Shown: positions 1 to 9,734, numbered from the stretch's first letter. The stretch: 64,000 nucleotides of DNA from Candidatus Poseidoniaceae archaeon (GCA_949372875.1 CASIAW010000002.1:165658-229657); one strand, 5' to 3'. Translations and numbers: made by a program. Notes: generated by a model not told the origin, from the sequence alone.

Positions 1-10
1 GCCAGTATCT

Positions 11-457
11 GTGCGCCAACCACCGCGAAGAGGAGAGCGAGTCAGTATCTTGGATGCCGCCCTTGTTGAGAGTGGGCTTGCCGAAGATTGGCTGAAAACT
101 GTAACAAAATCGGAACACATAACGTGGGGAGTTGTTGATGGCCGCCGCCCTCAAATACATCACCAGCATGCACTTCGTCTCGATGATGAGATGGATAGAA
201 TGTTGGTTCAGGCAACGGGCCGTGTTGTGGCTTTAGCCCGTATTCAATTGGGAGTTGACACCGTTGATCAACTGGTTGAATTGCTGCTTGAGCATGATAT
301 CTCAAAAATGACGGTTCGCGTCCCCATGGACCCCAAGATTCAACCTAAAATCCAGGGAGCAATAGACCGTCAACTTGCCCGAAGACACGGGCGGAGGGAG
401 GCTTTTGTTGTGCAGCAACCCGATGATGAAATGCTCCTCATTTGTATCGCTGAATAA
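11..457 (+). CDS. Hypothetical protein, possibly 5'-partial
   Basis: A protein of at least 148 residues that I do not recognise. The given start is a GTG with no clear ribosome binding site. The frame stays open to the window edge, so the true start may lie outside. It has no membrane segment, signal peptide or Cys cluster. The middle is amphipathic and looks helical (LDDEMDRMLVQATGRVV), and the C-terminus ends in a hydrophobic strand (MLLICIAE). It sits about 155 bases upstream of the S13-S4-S11-RpoD operon on the same strand, but the gap carries its own possible promoter, so co-transcription is not assured. Function unknown. Confidence 0.55.
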   Translation: MRQPPRRGERVSILDAALVESGLAEDWLKTVTKSEHITWGVVDGRRPQIHHQHALRLDDEMDRMLVQATGRVVALARIQLGVDTVDQLVELLLEHDISKMTVRVPMDPKIQPKIQGAIDRQLARRHGRREAFVVQQPDDEMLLICIAE

Positions 458-548
458 TTTCCCCCTCCTCGCGCCACGAATCAATCAAGAAAAGCCCTTC
501 AAAAGGTGGTGTTTTTGCGTCTCAGTATCGCGAAGGTGCATCGCGGTC

Positions 549-606
549 TTGATATAGGGGGGTTTGGTCGGGAACCTGCTTGACACTCTGTGTTAAGGAG
601 AGGTGA
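549..606 (+). promoter_or_regulatory. Possible promoter and ribosome binding site of the S13 operon
   Basis: A weak TATA-like stretch (TTGATATAGG, 549-558) lies about 55 bases before the S13 ATG. A strong Shine-Dalgarno run (GGAGAGGTG, about 597-605) ends 7 bases before that ATG at 613. The ribosome binding site is clear and fixes the S13 start. The TATA element is only a guess by position. Confidence 0.35.
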
Positions 607-612
607 AACACT

Positions 613-1083
613 ATGGCACGACAGAAGGAAGAAGAATTAGGAGAAGATTTCTCTTACATCTTGCGAATGGCTGATACCGATATGGATGGACAGAAAACCC
701 TTGCTACGGCATTGACTGCGGTAAGAGGCGTCGGTCCAAGAACTGCGATTCAGATTTGCAAGAACACTGGTTTCGACCCTGCTTCACTTGCCGGACACCT
801 CTCGGTAGATGAACAGGAATCACTCCGTGTTGCAATCGAAGGCTACGCTGAAACTGTCCCACTTTGGATGCTTAACCGACAACGAGATATTGAAACCGGC
901 GATGAACTTCATCTAACCGGCCAACAAGTTGTTCTTACTCTTGAAGACGATATTAACCGTCTTCGAACCATGAAGTGCTACCGTGGCGTTCGTCACGCAA
1001 GCGGAAACAAAGTTCGTGGACAACGTGGCCGTTCAAATGGCCGTGGTGGACTTACACTCGGTGTAAGTCGAAAGAAGAGTTGA
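613..1083 (+). CDS. rps13: 30S ribosomal protein S13 (uS13)
   Basis: Small-subunit ribosomal protein of the head of the 30S subunit, contacting the P-site tRNA and forming bridges to the 50S. The 156 residues match the usual archaeal length, longer than the bacterial protein. The family signs are the helix-two-turns-helix segment (GVGPRTAIQICKNTGF), the central tRNA-binding motif CYRGVRHASGNKVRGQRGRSN and a basic C-terminus. The ATG follows a strong GGAGAGGTG ribosome binding site. It is the first gene of the canonical archaeal order S13-S4-S11-RpoD and is probably co-transcribed with them. An acidic N-terminal extension (EEELGEDFSY) precedes the conserved core. Confidence 0.97.
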   Translation: MARQKEEELGEDFSYILRMADTDMDGQKTLATALTAVRGVGPRTAIQICKNTGFDPASLAGHLSVDEQESLRVAIEGYAETVPLWMLNRQRDIETGDELHLTGQQVVLTLEDDINRLRTMKCYRGVRHASGNKVRGQRGRSNGRGGLTLGVSRKKS

Positions 1084-1099
1084 TTTGGAGGGATGATAT

Positions 1100-1762
1100 A
1101 TGGGAGAACCAAAGTTTGCACGACCTAAGTTTGACACGCCTTCCCATCCATGGAAGGCTGCACGTATTGAAGAAGAGCATGCAATTCAAGCAAATCACGG
1201 CCTGAAAAACATGCGTGAAATCTGGAAGGCCAAGTCTCAACTTCGCCGCCACCGACGTCAAGCAATGCGCTTGATTGGTATGGTTGACACCAGTGAAGCT
1301 CACGGAAAGCGTGAGATGGAAGATATGCTTCGCTCGCTGCACAACAAGGGACTGATCTCTTCTGATGCGAAACTCGACGATATTCTGTCTTTAAACACAG
1401 AAGATATCCTTAACCGACGTCTTCAAGCCCAGGTTTACTACAAAGGTCTTGCAATCTCAATGAAGCAAGCTCGTCAGTTTGTAACTCACGGGAAAATTGT
1501 TATCGGCAATCAAAAAGTTACAATCCCTTCCTACCCTCTCTCACGAGATGAGGAAGAACAACTCACATGGCACCCAAGTTGCCCATGGGTTGGCAATCCA
1601 GAGCACCCAATTCGAAAGGCCATTGACGGACGAGCTTCAACTGCAGAATACGGCGTTGAAGAAGAACAAGTTGACCCAGAAGCAAGCACTGAGTTTGCTG
1701 AGGAAGTCGTTGCTGCTGCTGAAGAAGCCCCATCCGCTGAGAAAGTTGGAGGTGACGAGTGA
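1100..1762 (+). CDS. rps4: 30S ribosomal protein S4 (uS4)
   Basis: Primary 16S rRNA-binding protein of the 30S body. The N-terminus ([14 protein letters not shown]) is typical of archaeal and eukaryotic S4/S9. The S4 RNA-binding domain is around residues 105-165 ([33 protein letters not shown]). The C-terminus carries an acidic, Glu/Ala-rich tail of about 40 residues, longer than in most relatives. Seventeen bases separate it from S13, and its TGA overlaps the ATG of S11 by one base, showing tight translational coupling. A GGAGGG ribosome binding site lies just upstream of the ATG. Confidence 0.96.
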   Translation: MGEPKFARPKFDTPSHPWKAARIEEEHAIQANHGLKNMREIWKAKSQLRRHRRQAMRLIGMVDTSEAHGKREMEDMLRSLHNKGLISSDAKLDDILSLNTEDILNRRLQAQVYYKGLAISMKQARQFVTHGKIVIGNQKVTIPSYPLSRDEEEQLTWHPSCPWVGNPEHPIRKAIDGRASTAEYGVEEEQVDPEASTEFAEEVVAAAEEAPSAEKVGGDE

Positions 1763-2145
1763 TGACACGACGTGCTATTATCAACATTTTTAGTTCATAC
1801 AACAACATTTTGATGACTGCTACCGACCTAACCGGTGCGGAAACAATCACAACCTGCTCCGGTGGACAAGTTGTCAAGTCTTCGAAAGACAGCGGAGGCC
1901 AATTTGCTGCTACTCGGGCTGCTGAAAAGATGGCTGATGAACTCAAGGACAAAGAGTTCACACAACTCATCATCAAGTATCGCGCACCTGGAGGTAACCT
2001 CTCCAACAACACAGGACCTGGCGCTCAGGCTGCAATCCGTGCACTTACTCGTGCTGGAATGACAATCACTCGTATCGAAGACGTGACCCCAATTGCTCAC
2101 GATGGTACAAAGAAGAAGGGTGGCCGCCGTGGTCGCCGTGTTTGA
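1762..2145 (+). CDS. rps11: 30S ribosomal protein S11 (uS11)
   Basis: Ribosomal protein of the 30S platform, lining the mRNA exit path. The core is unmistakable: [10 protein letters not shown] near the start, the [14 protein letters not shown] stretch, the [11 protein letters not shown] motif, and a basic tail ([11 protein letters not shown]). I place the start at the ATG at 1762, seven bases after the GGAGGTG ribosome binding site at 1748-1754. This ATG shares a base with the TGA of S4. A GTG three bases earlier is an in-frame alternative. The length of 127 residues is normal for archaea. Confidence 0.96.
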   Translation: MTRRAIINIFSSYNNILMTATDLTGAETITTCSGGQVVKSSKDSGGQFAATRAAEKMADELKDKEFTQLIIKYRAPGGNLSNNTGPGAQAAIRALTRAGMTITRIEDVTPIAHDGTKKKGGRRGRRV

Positions 2146-2162
2146 TTTTTGAGGTGGAAAAA

Positions 2163-3095
2163 ATGGATGTACAAATCGTTGACGGCTGGCCAAGAGACAA
2201 TGCAATTCGAATTCTTTTGACAAACACAGACGCTGCGCAAGTGAACGCAATCCGTCGTGCACTTATCGCTGATGTTCCTAAATTGGCAATTGACCGAGTT
2301 AATTTTGACCAAGGCACCCATCAAGACAACAAAGGACAAGTTTTCGAATCTGTCAACGTATTGCCTGATGAAGTGATTGCTCACCGATTAGCAATGATTC
2401 CAGTCCCAACTTACCCTGATGAAGGCATCACTTTCCCGGAAGATTGTCCGACATGCAAAGACATGGCTGAAGAATCCAAAGGTTGCATGACCTGTCAAGT
2501 TCTTTACCACGTCCGCAAAGAAGGACCTTCGGAAGATTCCGATGAAGAATTCCGAACCGTCTACGCAGAAGATCTTACGACCATTTCCGACCAAATGTTT
2601 GACATCCGTGAAGAGCATAAGCGCATTCCTTTGACCATCCTTTCGAAGGGTCAATACCTTGAGTTCTATGCATTTGCTACTCTTGGGCGCGGACGAGACC
2701 ATGCCAAGTGGTCTCCAGTCGCGGCTGTTGGTTTCCAACAGCACCATGTTGCAACTCTTGAAAAGCCAAAGAAAGCAAAAATTCTCTTCGACCTTGGTTT
2801 GAAGACCTCGGATGGAAAGCCAATCGATGCAAAAATATTTGGAAAGGATAAGAAAATGACGGATATCAATCACCTTCTAGACCTTGAAAAAGCACTTCAC
2901 CAAGTCGGACCAGGAACAAACCGTGATGGCGACTTTGATGAAGCCATTACAATGGAAGCTGTAGAAGGCGCATATGTGCTCAATTACGAAACCGATGGAA
3001 GCCTCACTCCAGAGCAAGCATTCAACGGTGCAATGAAAGAACTTCAAGACCGTTTCGAGCGATTGTCGGGCGAAATCGACCAAGCTTTGGCTTGA
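2163..3095 (+). CDS. rpoD: DNA-directed RNA polymerase subunit D
   Basis: Subunit D of archaeal RNA polymerase, the equivalent of bacterial alpha NTD and eukaryotic RPB3. It pairs with subunit L to seed assembly of the enzyme. Dimerisation sequences flank a middle insertion: LTNTDAAQVNAIRRALIADVPKLAID near the N-terminus and MEAVEGAYVLNYETDGSLTPEQA near the C-terminus. Four cysteines at about residues 95, 98, 108 and 111 (CPTC and CMTC) are placed like the zinc site of RPB3. I see no ferredoxin-type cluster of the kind found in some archaeal D subunits. The start is the ATG at 2163, six bases after the GAGGTG ribosome binding site at 2151-2156; an upstream in-frame TTG is unlikely. It ends the ribosomal operon here: the usual downstream genes (L18e, L13, S9, RpoN) do not follow. 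Confidence 0.96.
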   Translation: MDVQIVDGWPRDNAIRILLTNTDAAQVNAIRRALIADVPKLAIDRVNFDQGTHQDNKGQVFESVNVLPDEVIAHRLAMIPVPTYPDEGITFPEDCPTCKDMAEESKGCMTCQVLYHVRKEGPSEDSDEEFRTVYAEDLTTISDQMFDIREEHKRIPLTILSKGQYLEFYAFATLGRGRDHAKWSPVAAVGFQQHHVATLEKPKKAKILFDLGLKTSDGKPIDAKIFGKDKKMTDINHLLDLEKALHQVGPGTNRDGDFDEAITMEAVEGAYVLNYETDGSLTPEQAFNGAMKELQDRFERLSGEIDQALA

Positions 3096-3140
3096 TTCGT
3101 TTATCCGAGGTTTGATAATGGTGCAAGTAATGGTTGGGCT

Positions 3141-6100
3141 ATGCAGAACGCCCGCCGAATGGCAATTAGCCTAACTTTGCTATTCCTCGTTGCAGCAATG
3201 ATGCCAATGGTATCAGCTCTCGATGAATACGTCGGTTTTGAAAAGAACGCTTCGTATGAAGAAGCCAAGTCCAGTGAACAGCCCAATAAACTGATGTTCA
3301 AAGACCCTGCTGAAAAGTCGACGACAAGCGGTAGAGCCGCTTGCGTAACACAGTCTGATGCTGGAACTCCTGGGGATGCTGGTAGCAGCGCAAACACTTC
3401 TCGAAGCCTTGGTACGAACCCGAACAGCGGCCAAACAGGTAGCCAAGGTTGCATGGATTCTGCTGATACTGAAGATTGGTATGAAGTCACTATTACGGCT
3501 GGCAAAGATGTCGATGTTGAGTTGACAGTTCCTGCAAGTGCTGACTTCGACCTTTACCTCATCGATTCCTCTGGAACCTATGTTGACGGCTCAGAATCAG
3601 TAACAGCACTCGAAAAAGTCAGTACTTCTGGGACCTCCATTTCAGGTAGTGCTGGGACTTTTTACATTGAAGTGCTCGTATACAGCGGAGACGGTCAGTA
3701 TTCTCTTCGAACATGGACCAATAACACCCCTCCTCGCCCCGACCTTACACTCTCCTCGATTGTGGAGCCTGTGTCAGGACAACCAGGCAACTCTGTGAAT
3801 GTTGAGTATGTAGTTGAAAACATCTACAATACGACTTCTGATGCCTTTGAAGTTCAATTCATTCTTTCAACCGATCAAACATACGACTTTGCTGACGAAT
3901 TAATCGACGTCTCACAAGCTGAGGCGGCACTGGCTGAGAACACCAGCCGGACAACGACTGCTCAGGTTCTTCTTCCTTCGAGTTTAGCAAACGGCACGTA
4001 TTACTGGTTGCTGTTTGTTGATGGGTATGACAACGTGACTGAAAATAACGAGTCAAACAATTTCCTGGCCTCAGATGGCGTCATGCTTGTGGGTGAGTCG
4101 TGTGATGACCTTCATCCAAACGGACAGAATGATGCTGGGTTAGGAAGTGATGCACCGAATGAAAACGCCAATGCCTCAACTCCAATGGGTACGAATGTTA
4201 CTGGAACATACACGGGATGCATTGATGGAATCGATGAAAATGATGTCTTATCTTTCGATGTCCCAGCAAATCATTCCATTGACATAACGCTCACTCTGGA
4301 TAGAGTTGCTACGACCTTTATCGATTTGGCGAACGGTAACCTCGATGTTGATTCGGGTGCTTCATTTAGCGGAAACGCAGGTACTGTTTCAAGCATAGGG
4401 ACATCGTATGACGGCGTTGCTGGAACATACTACGTCAACCTCACTCGCTCTGGAACTGGCGTCAACTGGACACTTGATGTTTGGACGAACTACTCGACTC
4501 CAGCGCCAAACTTGTTTATTGAAAACCTAACAGGCTCTATCTCTGCAATTGCGGGCGGCGGCGTCGTCTTTGATGTTGAAGTGAACAACACAGGAACAAT
4601 GCTTGCGCCGGCTTCTCTTGTCACCGCGTGGCTGTCTGTTGACGGTGGGCTTGCCGACCATGACGTGGAAATCGGCAATACGAGTATTGCTGCACTGGAT
4701 ATTAATGAATCGGGGACTTTCCAGCTGACTGCAACTATTCCAGCCAACACTCAAGGAGGAAATTATTCGATTATTGCCATGGTTGACTCCGATGAACAGA
4801 TTGATGAAAAGAACGAAGATGACAACCTAGGTGTTTCCTTTGAAGAACTGCTTGTCGATACGAAAGCAACCTCTTGCCCGACTCAAAACGATGCATCGTC
4901 TGGTGGCGATGCCGGCGGCGATGCCGGCGACTTCTCAACCCCCCCAAACCCAGCAGGTGCTGTTAGTTTAGGGGCCGATGTATCTGTAACAATCACCGGA
5001 TGCGTTCACACTGGTGTCGATGACGAAGACTGGTACGAAATTGACATTTCTCCGGGCTTGAATTTAACAGTGACAATGGTAAATTCTGCCGACCAAGATG
5101 CTGACTTGTACCTTCGTGATGACCAAGGAGAATGGTTTGATCGCCCCTTCCTTGGCGGCTCTAATGATGAAACGGTGACGACCGCTGACAGCACTTCATT
5201 CTCTGGCACCGGGGGCACTTTTTACATCAGCGTTGAGAGTTTTTCCAGTCTTGGCGTCTACACGCTCATCATTGAAACTGAAGGTGTTGACCCGAACTCG
5301 TTTAATTGCGGGCAACAGGATGATCTCGGCCTCGGACAGGATGCTCCGAGTGGCAGCGGAATCAACATTGGACAAAACCCCACGCTTAACGGCCAGGGAT
5401 GCTTTAGCGGACTTGATGAAGCAGATGTTTTCGCATTCACAGTCAATGATGGTAAGAATTTCGAAATAGAATTCTCTGCAGATTCAGAAATGCCATTCAC
5501 CGCAACTCTTCAGGATGCAAGTGGAAATCTTGTTGCATTCTCAGACAACACGAGTTTTGGCATGATGTTTACATCGTATGATTCAGAACTTGAAGGCGTA
5601 AGTAAGGATTATGTTCTGTTTATTGATTCGAACGGCGGTGCAGGATTTTACAATCTTACACTAGAAAGTCTTGATTCGGCTCCTGCTGACATTGGCATAT
5701 CTTCACTGGTTTGCCCAACGAACCACACTTCTGGTTCGGAAGTTCAAATTACTTGGGAATTGGTAAGTCTGCGTGGCGATGCCCTTTCTACCTCCGTTGA
5801 ACTACATTTGGACCTCATTGACGAAAATGGTGATGACGTAGCACGTATGGCTACAAAGACAGTCGTTGTGGCGGGCCAATACAACACTACATTTGGCTCC
5901 GGTGCAGAATATTATACAACAATAGATGAGCAGGCAACTGGAGTCTATAATTGCCGACTTACAATTGATGCTGATGATGATCTAACAGAATCTGATGAAA
6001 CCAACAACCAAGAAGTTGGAACTCCTTTCTTTATTCAAAATGAGGAGGAATTGTGGGCGAATGATATTGATCGGGATGGATTTAACACAACCGACAACGG

Positions 6101-6887
6101 TGATGGAATCATCGATGACTGTCCAACAACCTATGGAGACTCGACCATCGACCGAGTTGGATGCGCCGACCTTGACGGTGATGGCGTTTCCAACCTTAAC
6201 GATGAATGGCCATTCGACCCAAGCCAAGCCCTCGATTCTGATGGCGACTCTTATGGAGATAATCCAGAAGGCATTGATGGAGATGCATGTCCTGAAGTAT
6301 TCGGGATTCCAAATGGAGTTGGTGGAGACGGATGTCCTGCTGCTGACACTGATGCTGATGATGACGGCGTGGATGATACTGCAGACCAGTGCCCTGACAC
6401 ACCGGAAGGAACGGTCGTTGGAGATGATGGTTGTGAGTCAACTGATGAAGAGCCAAGCAATCCTGATAATAGCACGCCTATCGGCGGTAATACAACAGTC
6501 GATACGAACGTTACTGACGGCACCAACGATGATGATGACACGTCAGGAAGCGCTGATGAAGGTTCAGCAGATACAGATTCGTCTCAATCGAATACGGGCC
6601 TCTTTGGACTTTCTTACGTGACGCTCGGAATTGCAATTGGTGCTGTAGTTGTCCTGTTACTTTCGCTTGTGTTCGTTATGCGTGGACGTAGTGAAGGCAG
6701 CGACGATAGAGCGTTTGACCAACAGCAGATGGCATACGCATCAGTTGCTGGTTCAACTGCAGCCGCCGATCCAACAATTACACCTGAACAGTTAGCCTAT
6801 GAGCAGCAATTAATCGCTGCCGGATATCCTGCAGATTACGCAAGAACCTATGCGGACCAACATTTCCGCCCTTGGTTAAAAGCCTGA
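3141..6887 (+). CDS. Giant membrane-anchored surface protein with PPC, CARDB and TSP3-type repeats
   Basis: A 1248-residue protein predicted to sit on the cell surface. A signal peptide (AISLTLLFLVAAMMPMVSA) starts it. Then come alternating modules: PPC-like beta domains (about 65-190, 320-450, 575-705 and 720-845, each with a DSADTEDWYEV or DEADVFAF type strand and a GTFYI or GTYYV strand) and CARDB-like domains (about 195-310, 455-570 and 850-965, each with an ENNESNNF type end). A calcium-binding thrombospondin-3-like run of DxDxDG repeats covers about 975-1105, followed by an Asp/Ser/Thr-rich linker. One transmembrane helix (about 1155-1180) ends in RGR, and a cytoplasmic tail of about 65 residues rich in Gln, Ala and Tyr follows. 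Such architecture fits adhesion or substrate capture. No catalytic domain is visible. Specific function unknown. Confidence 0.85.
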   Translation: MQNARRMAISLTLLFLVAAMMPMVSALDEYVGFEKNASYEEAKSSEQPNKLMFKDPAEKSTTSGRAACVTQSDAGTPGDAGSSANTSRSLGTNPNSGQTGSQGCMDSADTEDWYEVTITAGKDVDVELTVPASADFDLYLIDSSGTYVDGSESVTALEKVSTSGTSISGSAGTFYIEVLVYSGDGQYSLRTWTNNTPPRPDLTLSSIVEPVSGQPGNSVNVEYVVENIYNTTSDAFEVQFILSTDQTYDFADELIDVSQAEAALAENTSRTTTAQVLLPSSLANGTYYWLLFVDGYDNVTENNESNNFLASDGVMLVGESCDDLHPNGQNDAGLGSDAPNENANASTPMGTNVTGTYTGCIDGIDENDVLSFDVPANHSIDITLTLDRVATTFIDLANGNLDVDSGASFSGNAGTVSSIGTSYDGVAGTYYVNLTRSGTGVNWTLDVWTNYSTPAPNLFIENLTGSISAIAGGGVVFDVEVNNTGTMLAPASLVTAWLSVDGGLADHDVEIGNTSIAALDINESGTFQLTATIPANTQGGNYSIIAMVDSDEQIDEKNEDDNLGVSFEELLVDTKATSCPTQNDASSGGDAGGDAGDFSTPPNPAGAVSLGADVSVTITGCVHTGVDDEDWYEIDISPGLNLTVTMVNSADQDADLYLRDDQGEWFDRPFLGGSNDETVTTADSTSFSGTGGTFYISVESFSSLGVYTLIIETEGVDPNSFNCGQQDDLGLGQDAPSGSGINIGQNPTLNGQGCFSGLDEADVFAFTVNDGKNFEIEFSADSEMPFTATLQDASGNLVAFSDNTSFGMMFTSYDSELEGVSKDYVLFIDSNGGAGFYNLTLESLDSAPADIGISSLVCPTNHTSGSEVQITWELVSLRGDALSTSVELHLDLIDENGDDVARMATKTVVVAGQYNTTFGSGAEYYTTIDEQATGVYNCRLTIDADDDLTESDETNNQEVGTPFFIQNEEELWANDIDRDGFNTTDNGDGIIDDCPTTYGDSTIDRVGCADLDGDGVSNLNDEWPFDPSQALDSDGDSYGDNPEGIDGDACPEVFGIPNGVGGDGCPAADTDADDDGVDDTADQCPDTPEGTVVGDDGCESTDEEPSNPDNSTPIGGNTTVDTNVTDGTNDDDDTSGSADEGSADTDSSQSNTGLFGLSYVTLGIAIGAVVVLLLSLVFVMRGRSEGSDDRAFDQQQMAYASVAGSTAAADPTITPEQLAYEQQLIAAGYPADYARTYADQHFRPWLKA

Positions 6888-6953
6888 TTTTTGCAAGCGA
6901 ATCCTGATAGGGAAAAGCGAATGCTCTTGACCCTCCGGCGGCTGGGTTCATTC

Positions 6954-7433
6954 ATGCAAGCCCTTATGGAAACCAGCGCCGGAAATATCACCATTAATCT
7001 CTACAACGAAAAAGCACCGGATACAGTCGCTAATTTTGTTCGCCTCGTCGAAAGTGGCCATTACAATGGGCTCCATTTCCACAGAGTAATTGAGAACTTC
7101 ATGATTCAAGGCGGATGCCCTCACTCAAGTGACCCGAACTCTGGACGTGCAGGAACCGGTGGCCCAGGCTGGAAAATCCCTTGTGAACGCTCAGCACTCA
7201 ACCTCAAGCACGACCGGCCAGGAATCTTCTCCATGGCAAATGCAGGACCCAACACCGGTGGCTCGCAATTCTTCCTTACAACCGTTCCAACACCTTGGCT
7301 TGATGGAAACCATGCAGTATTTGGCGAGGTTATCGATGGAATGAATGTTGTCAAGGCAATTGAAATGTGCGATAAGCTATCTGGAGATCGACCAAGAACT
7401 CCACAAAAAATCATTCGGGTTTCTCTACAATGA
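6954..7433 (+). CDS. Peptidyl-prolyl cis-trans isomerase, cyclophilin type
   Basis: Cyclophilin that catalyses cis-trans isomerisation of prolyl bonds during folding. The single domain has the family landmarks: APDTVANFVRL, the catalytic Arg in FHRVIENFMIQGG, GGSQFFLTT, and WLDGNHAVFGEVIDGMNVV. I start it at the ATG at 6954, which leaves the short N-terminus normal for archaeal cyclophilins (160 residues). In-frame TTG 6891 and ATG 6921 are possible earlier starts. There is no signal peptide, so it is cytosolic. It follows the surface protein on the same strand after about 65 bases. Confidence 0.92.
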   Translation: MQALMETSAGNITINLYNEKAPDTVANFVRLVESGHYNGLHFHRVIENFMIQGGCPHSSDPNSGRAGTGGPGWKIPCERSALNLKHDRPGIFSMANAGPNTGGSQFFLTTVPTPWLDGNHAVFGEVIDGMNVVKAIEMCDKLSGDRPRTPQKIIRVSLQ

Positions 7434-7649
7434 TTGCCCCCTCAGCATTTGCTACGATGCAGTGAGGCGTTCATTTGTCCGCTTTGTATTTTTAATCAAA
7501 GTGGGTTGCTTCTCATTCATTTCGCATAACTCTCCAACGGACTGTTCAAAGCGAGCCCCGGCGGAAGCGTTGCTATCTGCGTGAACAAGAACGGCCGAAG
7601 GTGGGGCATCAGTGCGAACTGTGAAGAAGTTCAGCCCCAAGGGTTGAAC

Positions 7650-9050
7650 ATGGCCGATGTTCGTATCGAAGCCGACACGATGGGGGAACTGGAAGTTCCT
7701 GCTGACAAATATTACGGGTGCCAAACAGCCCGTTCTCTGATTAATTTTGATATTGGAGAAGATACTATGCCCGTGGGCGTAATTCGCGCCTTTGGAATTC
7801 TCAAACAGGCTGCTGCGAAAACGAATGTGACACTCAAACAACTTGAACCTGAAGTTGGCGACCTCATAATCGCTGCAGCACAAGAAGTGTTGGACAACTG
7901 TTTGGATGAACACTTTCCTCTCAGCGTTTGGCAAACAGGTAGCGGTACACAGTCGAATATGAATGCAAATGAAGTCATTGCAAATCGAGCCATTGAGCTT
8001 GCTGGCGGAGTTCTTGGTTCAAAATCCCCCGTCCATCCAAACGACCATGTCAATCGGGCACAGTCTTCCAACGACACGTTTCCAACTGCAATGCACATCG
8101 CTGCTGCTGAAGCCATCACTCATTCGCTGTTGCCAAGTGTACGCGCCCTTCGTAACGCACTCGCCCAAAAGTCTGAAGATTGGAAAGACATTGTGAAAAT
8201 TGGAAGAACCCACCTCATGGACGCCGTGCCTCTCACCCTCGGGCAGGAAGCATCGGGGTGGGTTGCACAACTGGACGCTGATTTACGGCGTATCGATTTC
8301 GCTCTTGACGATTTATTCGAACTCGCCCTTGGAGGTACTGCGGTTGGCACTGGCCTGAACACACACCCATTGTTTGCTCAAATGGTTGCAGATGAGATCG
8401 CCAACATCACAGGCTTGACGTTCTGTTCTGCCGAAAACAAGTTTGCTCAACTCGCTGCTCATGATGCAATCGTAGCCGCATCTGGCGCATTGAACACACT
8501 CGCCGTGTCACTGATGAAAATAGCCAACGACATTCGATGGCTCGGCTCTGGCCCACGTTGTGGATTTGGAGAATTAGCCCTACCAGCAAATGAACCAGGT
8601 TCATCCATCATGCCAGGGAAAGTGAACCCAACCCAAGCTGAAGCGATGACAATGGTTTGCTGCCAAGTAATGGGGAACAACACGGCTATTACAATTGGTG
8701 GGAGTCAGGGCAATTTTGAATTGAATGTATTCAAGCCAATGATGATTCATAATTTGATGCACTCTATACACTTACTGACCGATTCGTGCGCAGCATTCCG
8801 GACAAAGTGTGTTGAAGGCTTGGAACCCGTTGAAGAAAATATTGCGTCTCATCTCGAAAATTCGCTGATGCTCGTCACCGCACTCAATAATCACATTGGC
8901 TATGATAAGGCTGCGAAAATAGCCAAAAACGCTCACGAAAAGGGTACAACTCTTCGAGAATCTGCACTCGAACTTGGATATGTGACCAATGAAGAATTCG
9001 ATGCTTGGGTTAGGCCAGAAAACATGACTGGCCCTCGGAATTCTGAATGA
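7650..9050 (+). CDS. fumC: Fumarate hydratase, class II
   Basis: Oxygen-stable, iron-free fumarase that interconverts fumarate and malate in the TCA cycle. It belongs to the fumarase/aspartase superfamily. Visible are the first signature [18 protein letters not shown], the second region [13 protein letters not shown], the HLMDA segment, and the superfamily signature [16 protein letters not shown] around residue 320. The ATG at 7650 gives 466 residues, the standard FumC length; the frame is open back to a GTG at 7581, which would add an atypical N-terminus. Close resemblance to bacterial FumC suggests old transfer from bacteria. No partner TCA genes are adjacent. Confidence 0.96.
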   Translation: MADVRIEADTMGELEVPADKYYGCQTARSLINFDIGEDTMPVGVIRAFGILKQAAAKTNVTLKQLEPEVGDLIIAAAQEVLDNCLDEHFPLSVWQTGSGTQSNMNANEVIANRAIELAGGVLGSKSPVHPNDHVNRAQSSNDTFPTAMHIAAAEAITHSLLPSVRALRNALAQKSEDWKDIVKIGRTHLMDAVPLTLGQEASGWVAQLDADLRRIDFALDDLFELALGGTAVGTGLNTHPLFAQMVADEIANITGLTFCSAENKFAQLAAHDAIVAASGALNTLAVSLMKIANDIRWLGSGPRCGFGELALPANEPGSSIMPGKVNPTQAEAMTMVCCQVMGNNTAITIGGSQGNFELNVFKPMMIHNLMHSIHLLTDSCAAFRTKCVEGLEPVEENIASHLENSLMLVTALNNHIGYDKAAKIAKNAHEKGTTLRESALELGYVTNEEFDAWVRPENMTGPRNSE

Positions 9051-9058
9051 TGCTCAGA

Positions 9059-9334
9059 TTAACGTGAACCTTCAACAAAGATGAAGTTGACCAGAACCTG
9101 GAATGCAAGAAACCAGCCCACTATCATCACAAAGATTGCTAAACCACCTGGGTCGTTGCCCGTAATCATGCCGTGTGCGATGATGAGAGCGGCAAGACCG
9201 AATAGGAAAAAAACTCGATACAGGATTTGTGTAAAAATTCGAGCCTTTGTGGACATTGATCGCCACCCTGCGAAACCGAACCACCGTGCGATGAAACTTG
9301 CCTCTTGCTCTGTTTTTTGTGTGTCTGGGTTCAT
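9059..9334 (-). CDS. Small two-helix membrane protein of the SPFH cassette
   Basis: A 91-residue protein with two predicted transmembrane helices (about 36-55 and 63-85) after a polar N-terminus with an aromatic stretch (WFGFAGWRS). I do not recognise a family. Its ATG lies one base after the TAA of the 48-residue ribbon-helix-helix gene (TAA-G-ATG), so the two are almost certainly translationally coupled. It is the last of four minus-strand genes that begin with the SPFH protein, which suggests a membrane role tied to that protein. Function unknown. Confidence 0.75.
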   Translation of the reverse strand: MNPDTQKTEQEASFIARWFGFAGWRSMSTKARIFTQILYRVFFLFGLAALIIAHGMITGNDPGGLAIFVMIVGWFLAFQVLVNFIFVEGSR

Positions 9335-9335
9335 C

Positions 9336-9482
9336 TTAATCGCCTCGTTGCTCTCTTATTGCTTTCCTAAGTAGAAACTCAATCTGGCCATTGACTGAGC
9401 GCATTTCGGCCTCAGCCATCCGCTGAAGGATTTCATGAAGTTTAGGATCGATACGCAGCAGTATCTTTTTTTTCTCAACCAT
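9336..9482 (-). CDS. Ribbon-helix-helix (Arc/MetJ-type) DNA-binding protein, 48 residues
   Basis: A very short gene. The translation begins MVEKKKILLRIDP and ends RKAIREQRGD. It fits the ribbon-helix-helix fold: a basic beta strand (KKKILLRID, about 4-12), helix 1 (KLHEILQRMAEAE), a turn with SVNGQIE, and helix 2 (IEFLLRKAI). An AGAGGT ribosome binding site precedes the ATG at 9482, and the stop is one base before the next ATG. RHH proteins bind DNA as dimers on tandem sites and commonly repress their own operon. Three 11-bp repeats in the promoter of this cassette (10691-10723) are the obvious candidate target. No toxin gene is recognisable, so antitoxin is not claimed. Confidence 0.85.
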   Translation of the reverse strand: MVEKKKILLRIDPKLHEILQRMAEAEMRSVNGQIEFLLRKAIREQRGD

Positions 9483-9503
9483 AAAATACCTCTTTTAATT
9501 CCA

Positions 9504-9734
9504 CTAAACAAATATCCGAACGAATCCACTGGCAATTTGAAATATTCCGAGAACAATCATAATTATTTGAGTGAAGTAATATGACTTCGGAGCATCTTCC
9601 TTCGACATCCAACCCTTGCCCTTTACATGTATTCCTCCACGGGTAAAATTGTAAGCAACGTAGCCAAACATCAGTAAGGCTATCGCGAAACCGGGGAGGG
9701 ACCAAAGAATGAGGTCGGAATCCAAAGGGCTCAC
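9504..9734 (-). CDS. Small two-helix membrane protein next to the SPFH gene
   Basis: A 76-residue protein with two hydrophobic helices (about 8-28 and 54-75) joined by a basic, glycine-rich loop (RGGIHVKGKGWMSKED). The GTG start at 9734 directly follows the TGA of the SPFH gene (TGA-GTG), so translation is probably coupled. I recognise no family. Position and size suggest it is a membrane partner of the SPFH protein. Confidence 0.7.
   Translation of the reverse strand: MSPLDSDLILWSLPGFAIALLMFGYVAYNFTRGGIHVKGKGWMSKEDAPKSYYFTQIIMIVLGIFQIASGFVRIFV

Noticed and set aside
7452-7934. Minus-strand open frame opposite the start of fumC (160 residues)
   Set aside because: It lies antisense to the N-terminus of an obvious fumarase, has no ribosome binding site and is low in coherent domain pattern; a chance frame.
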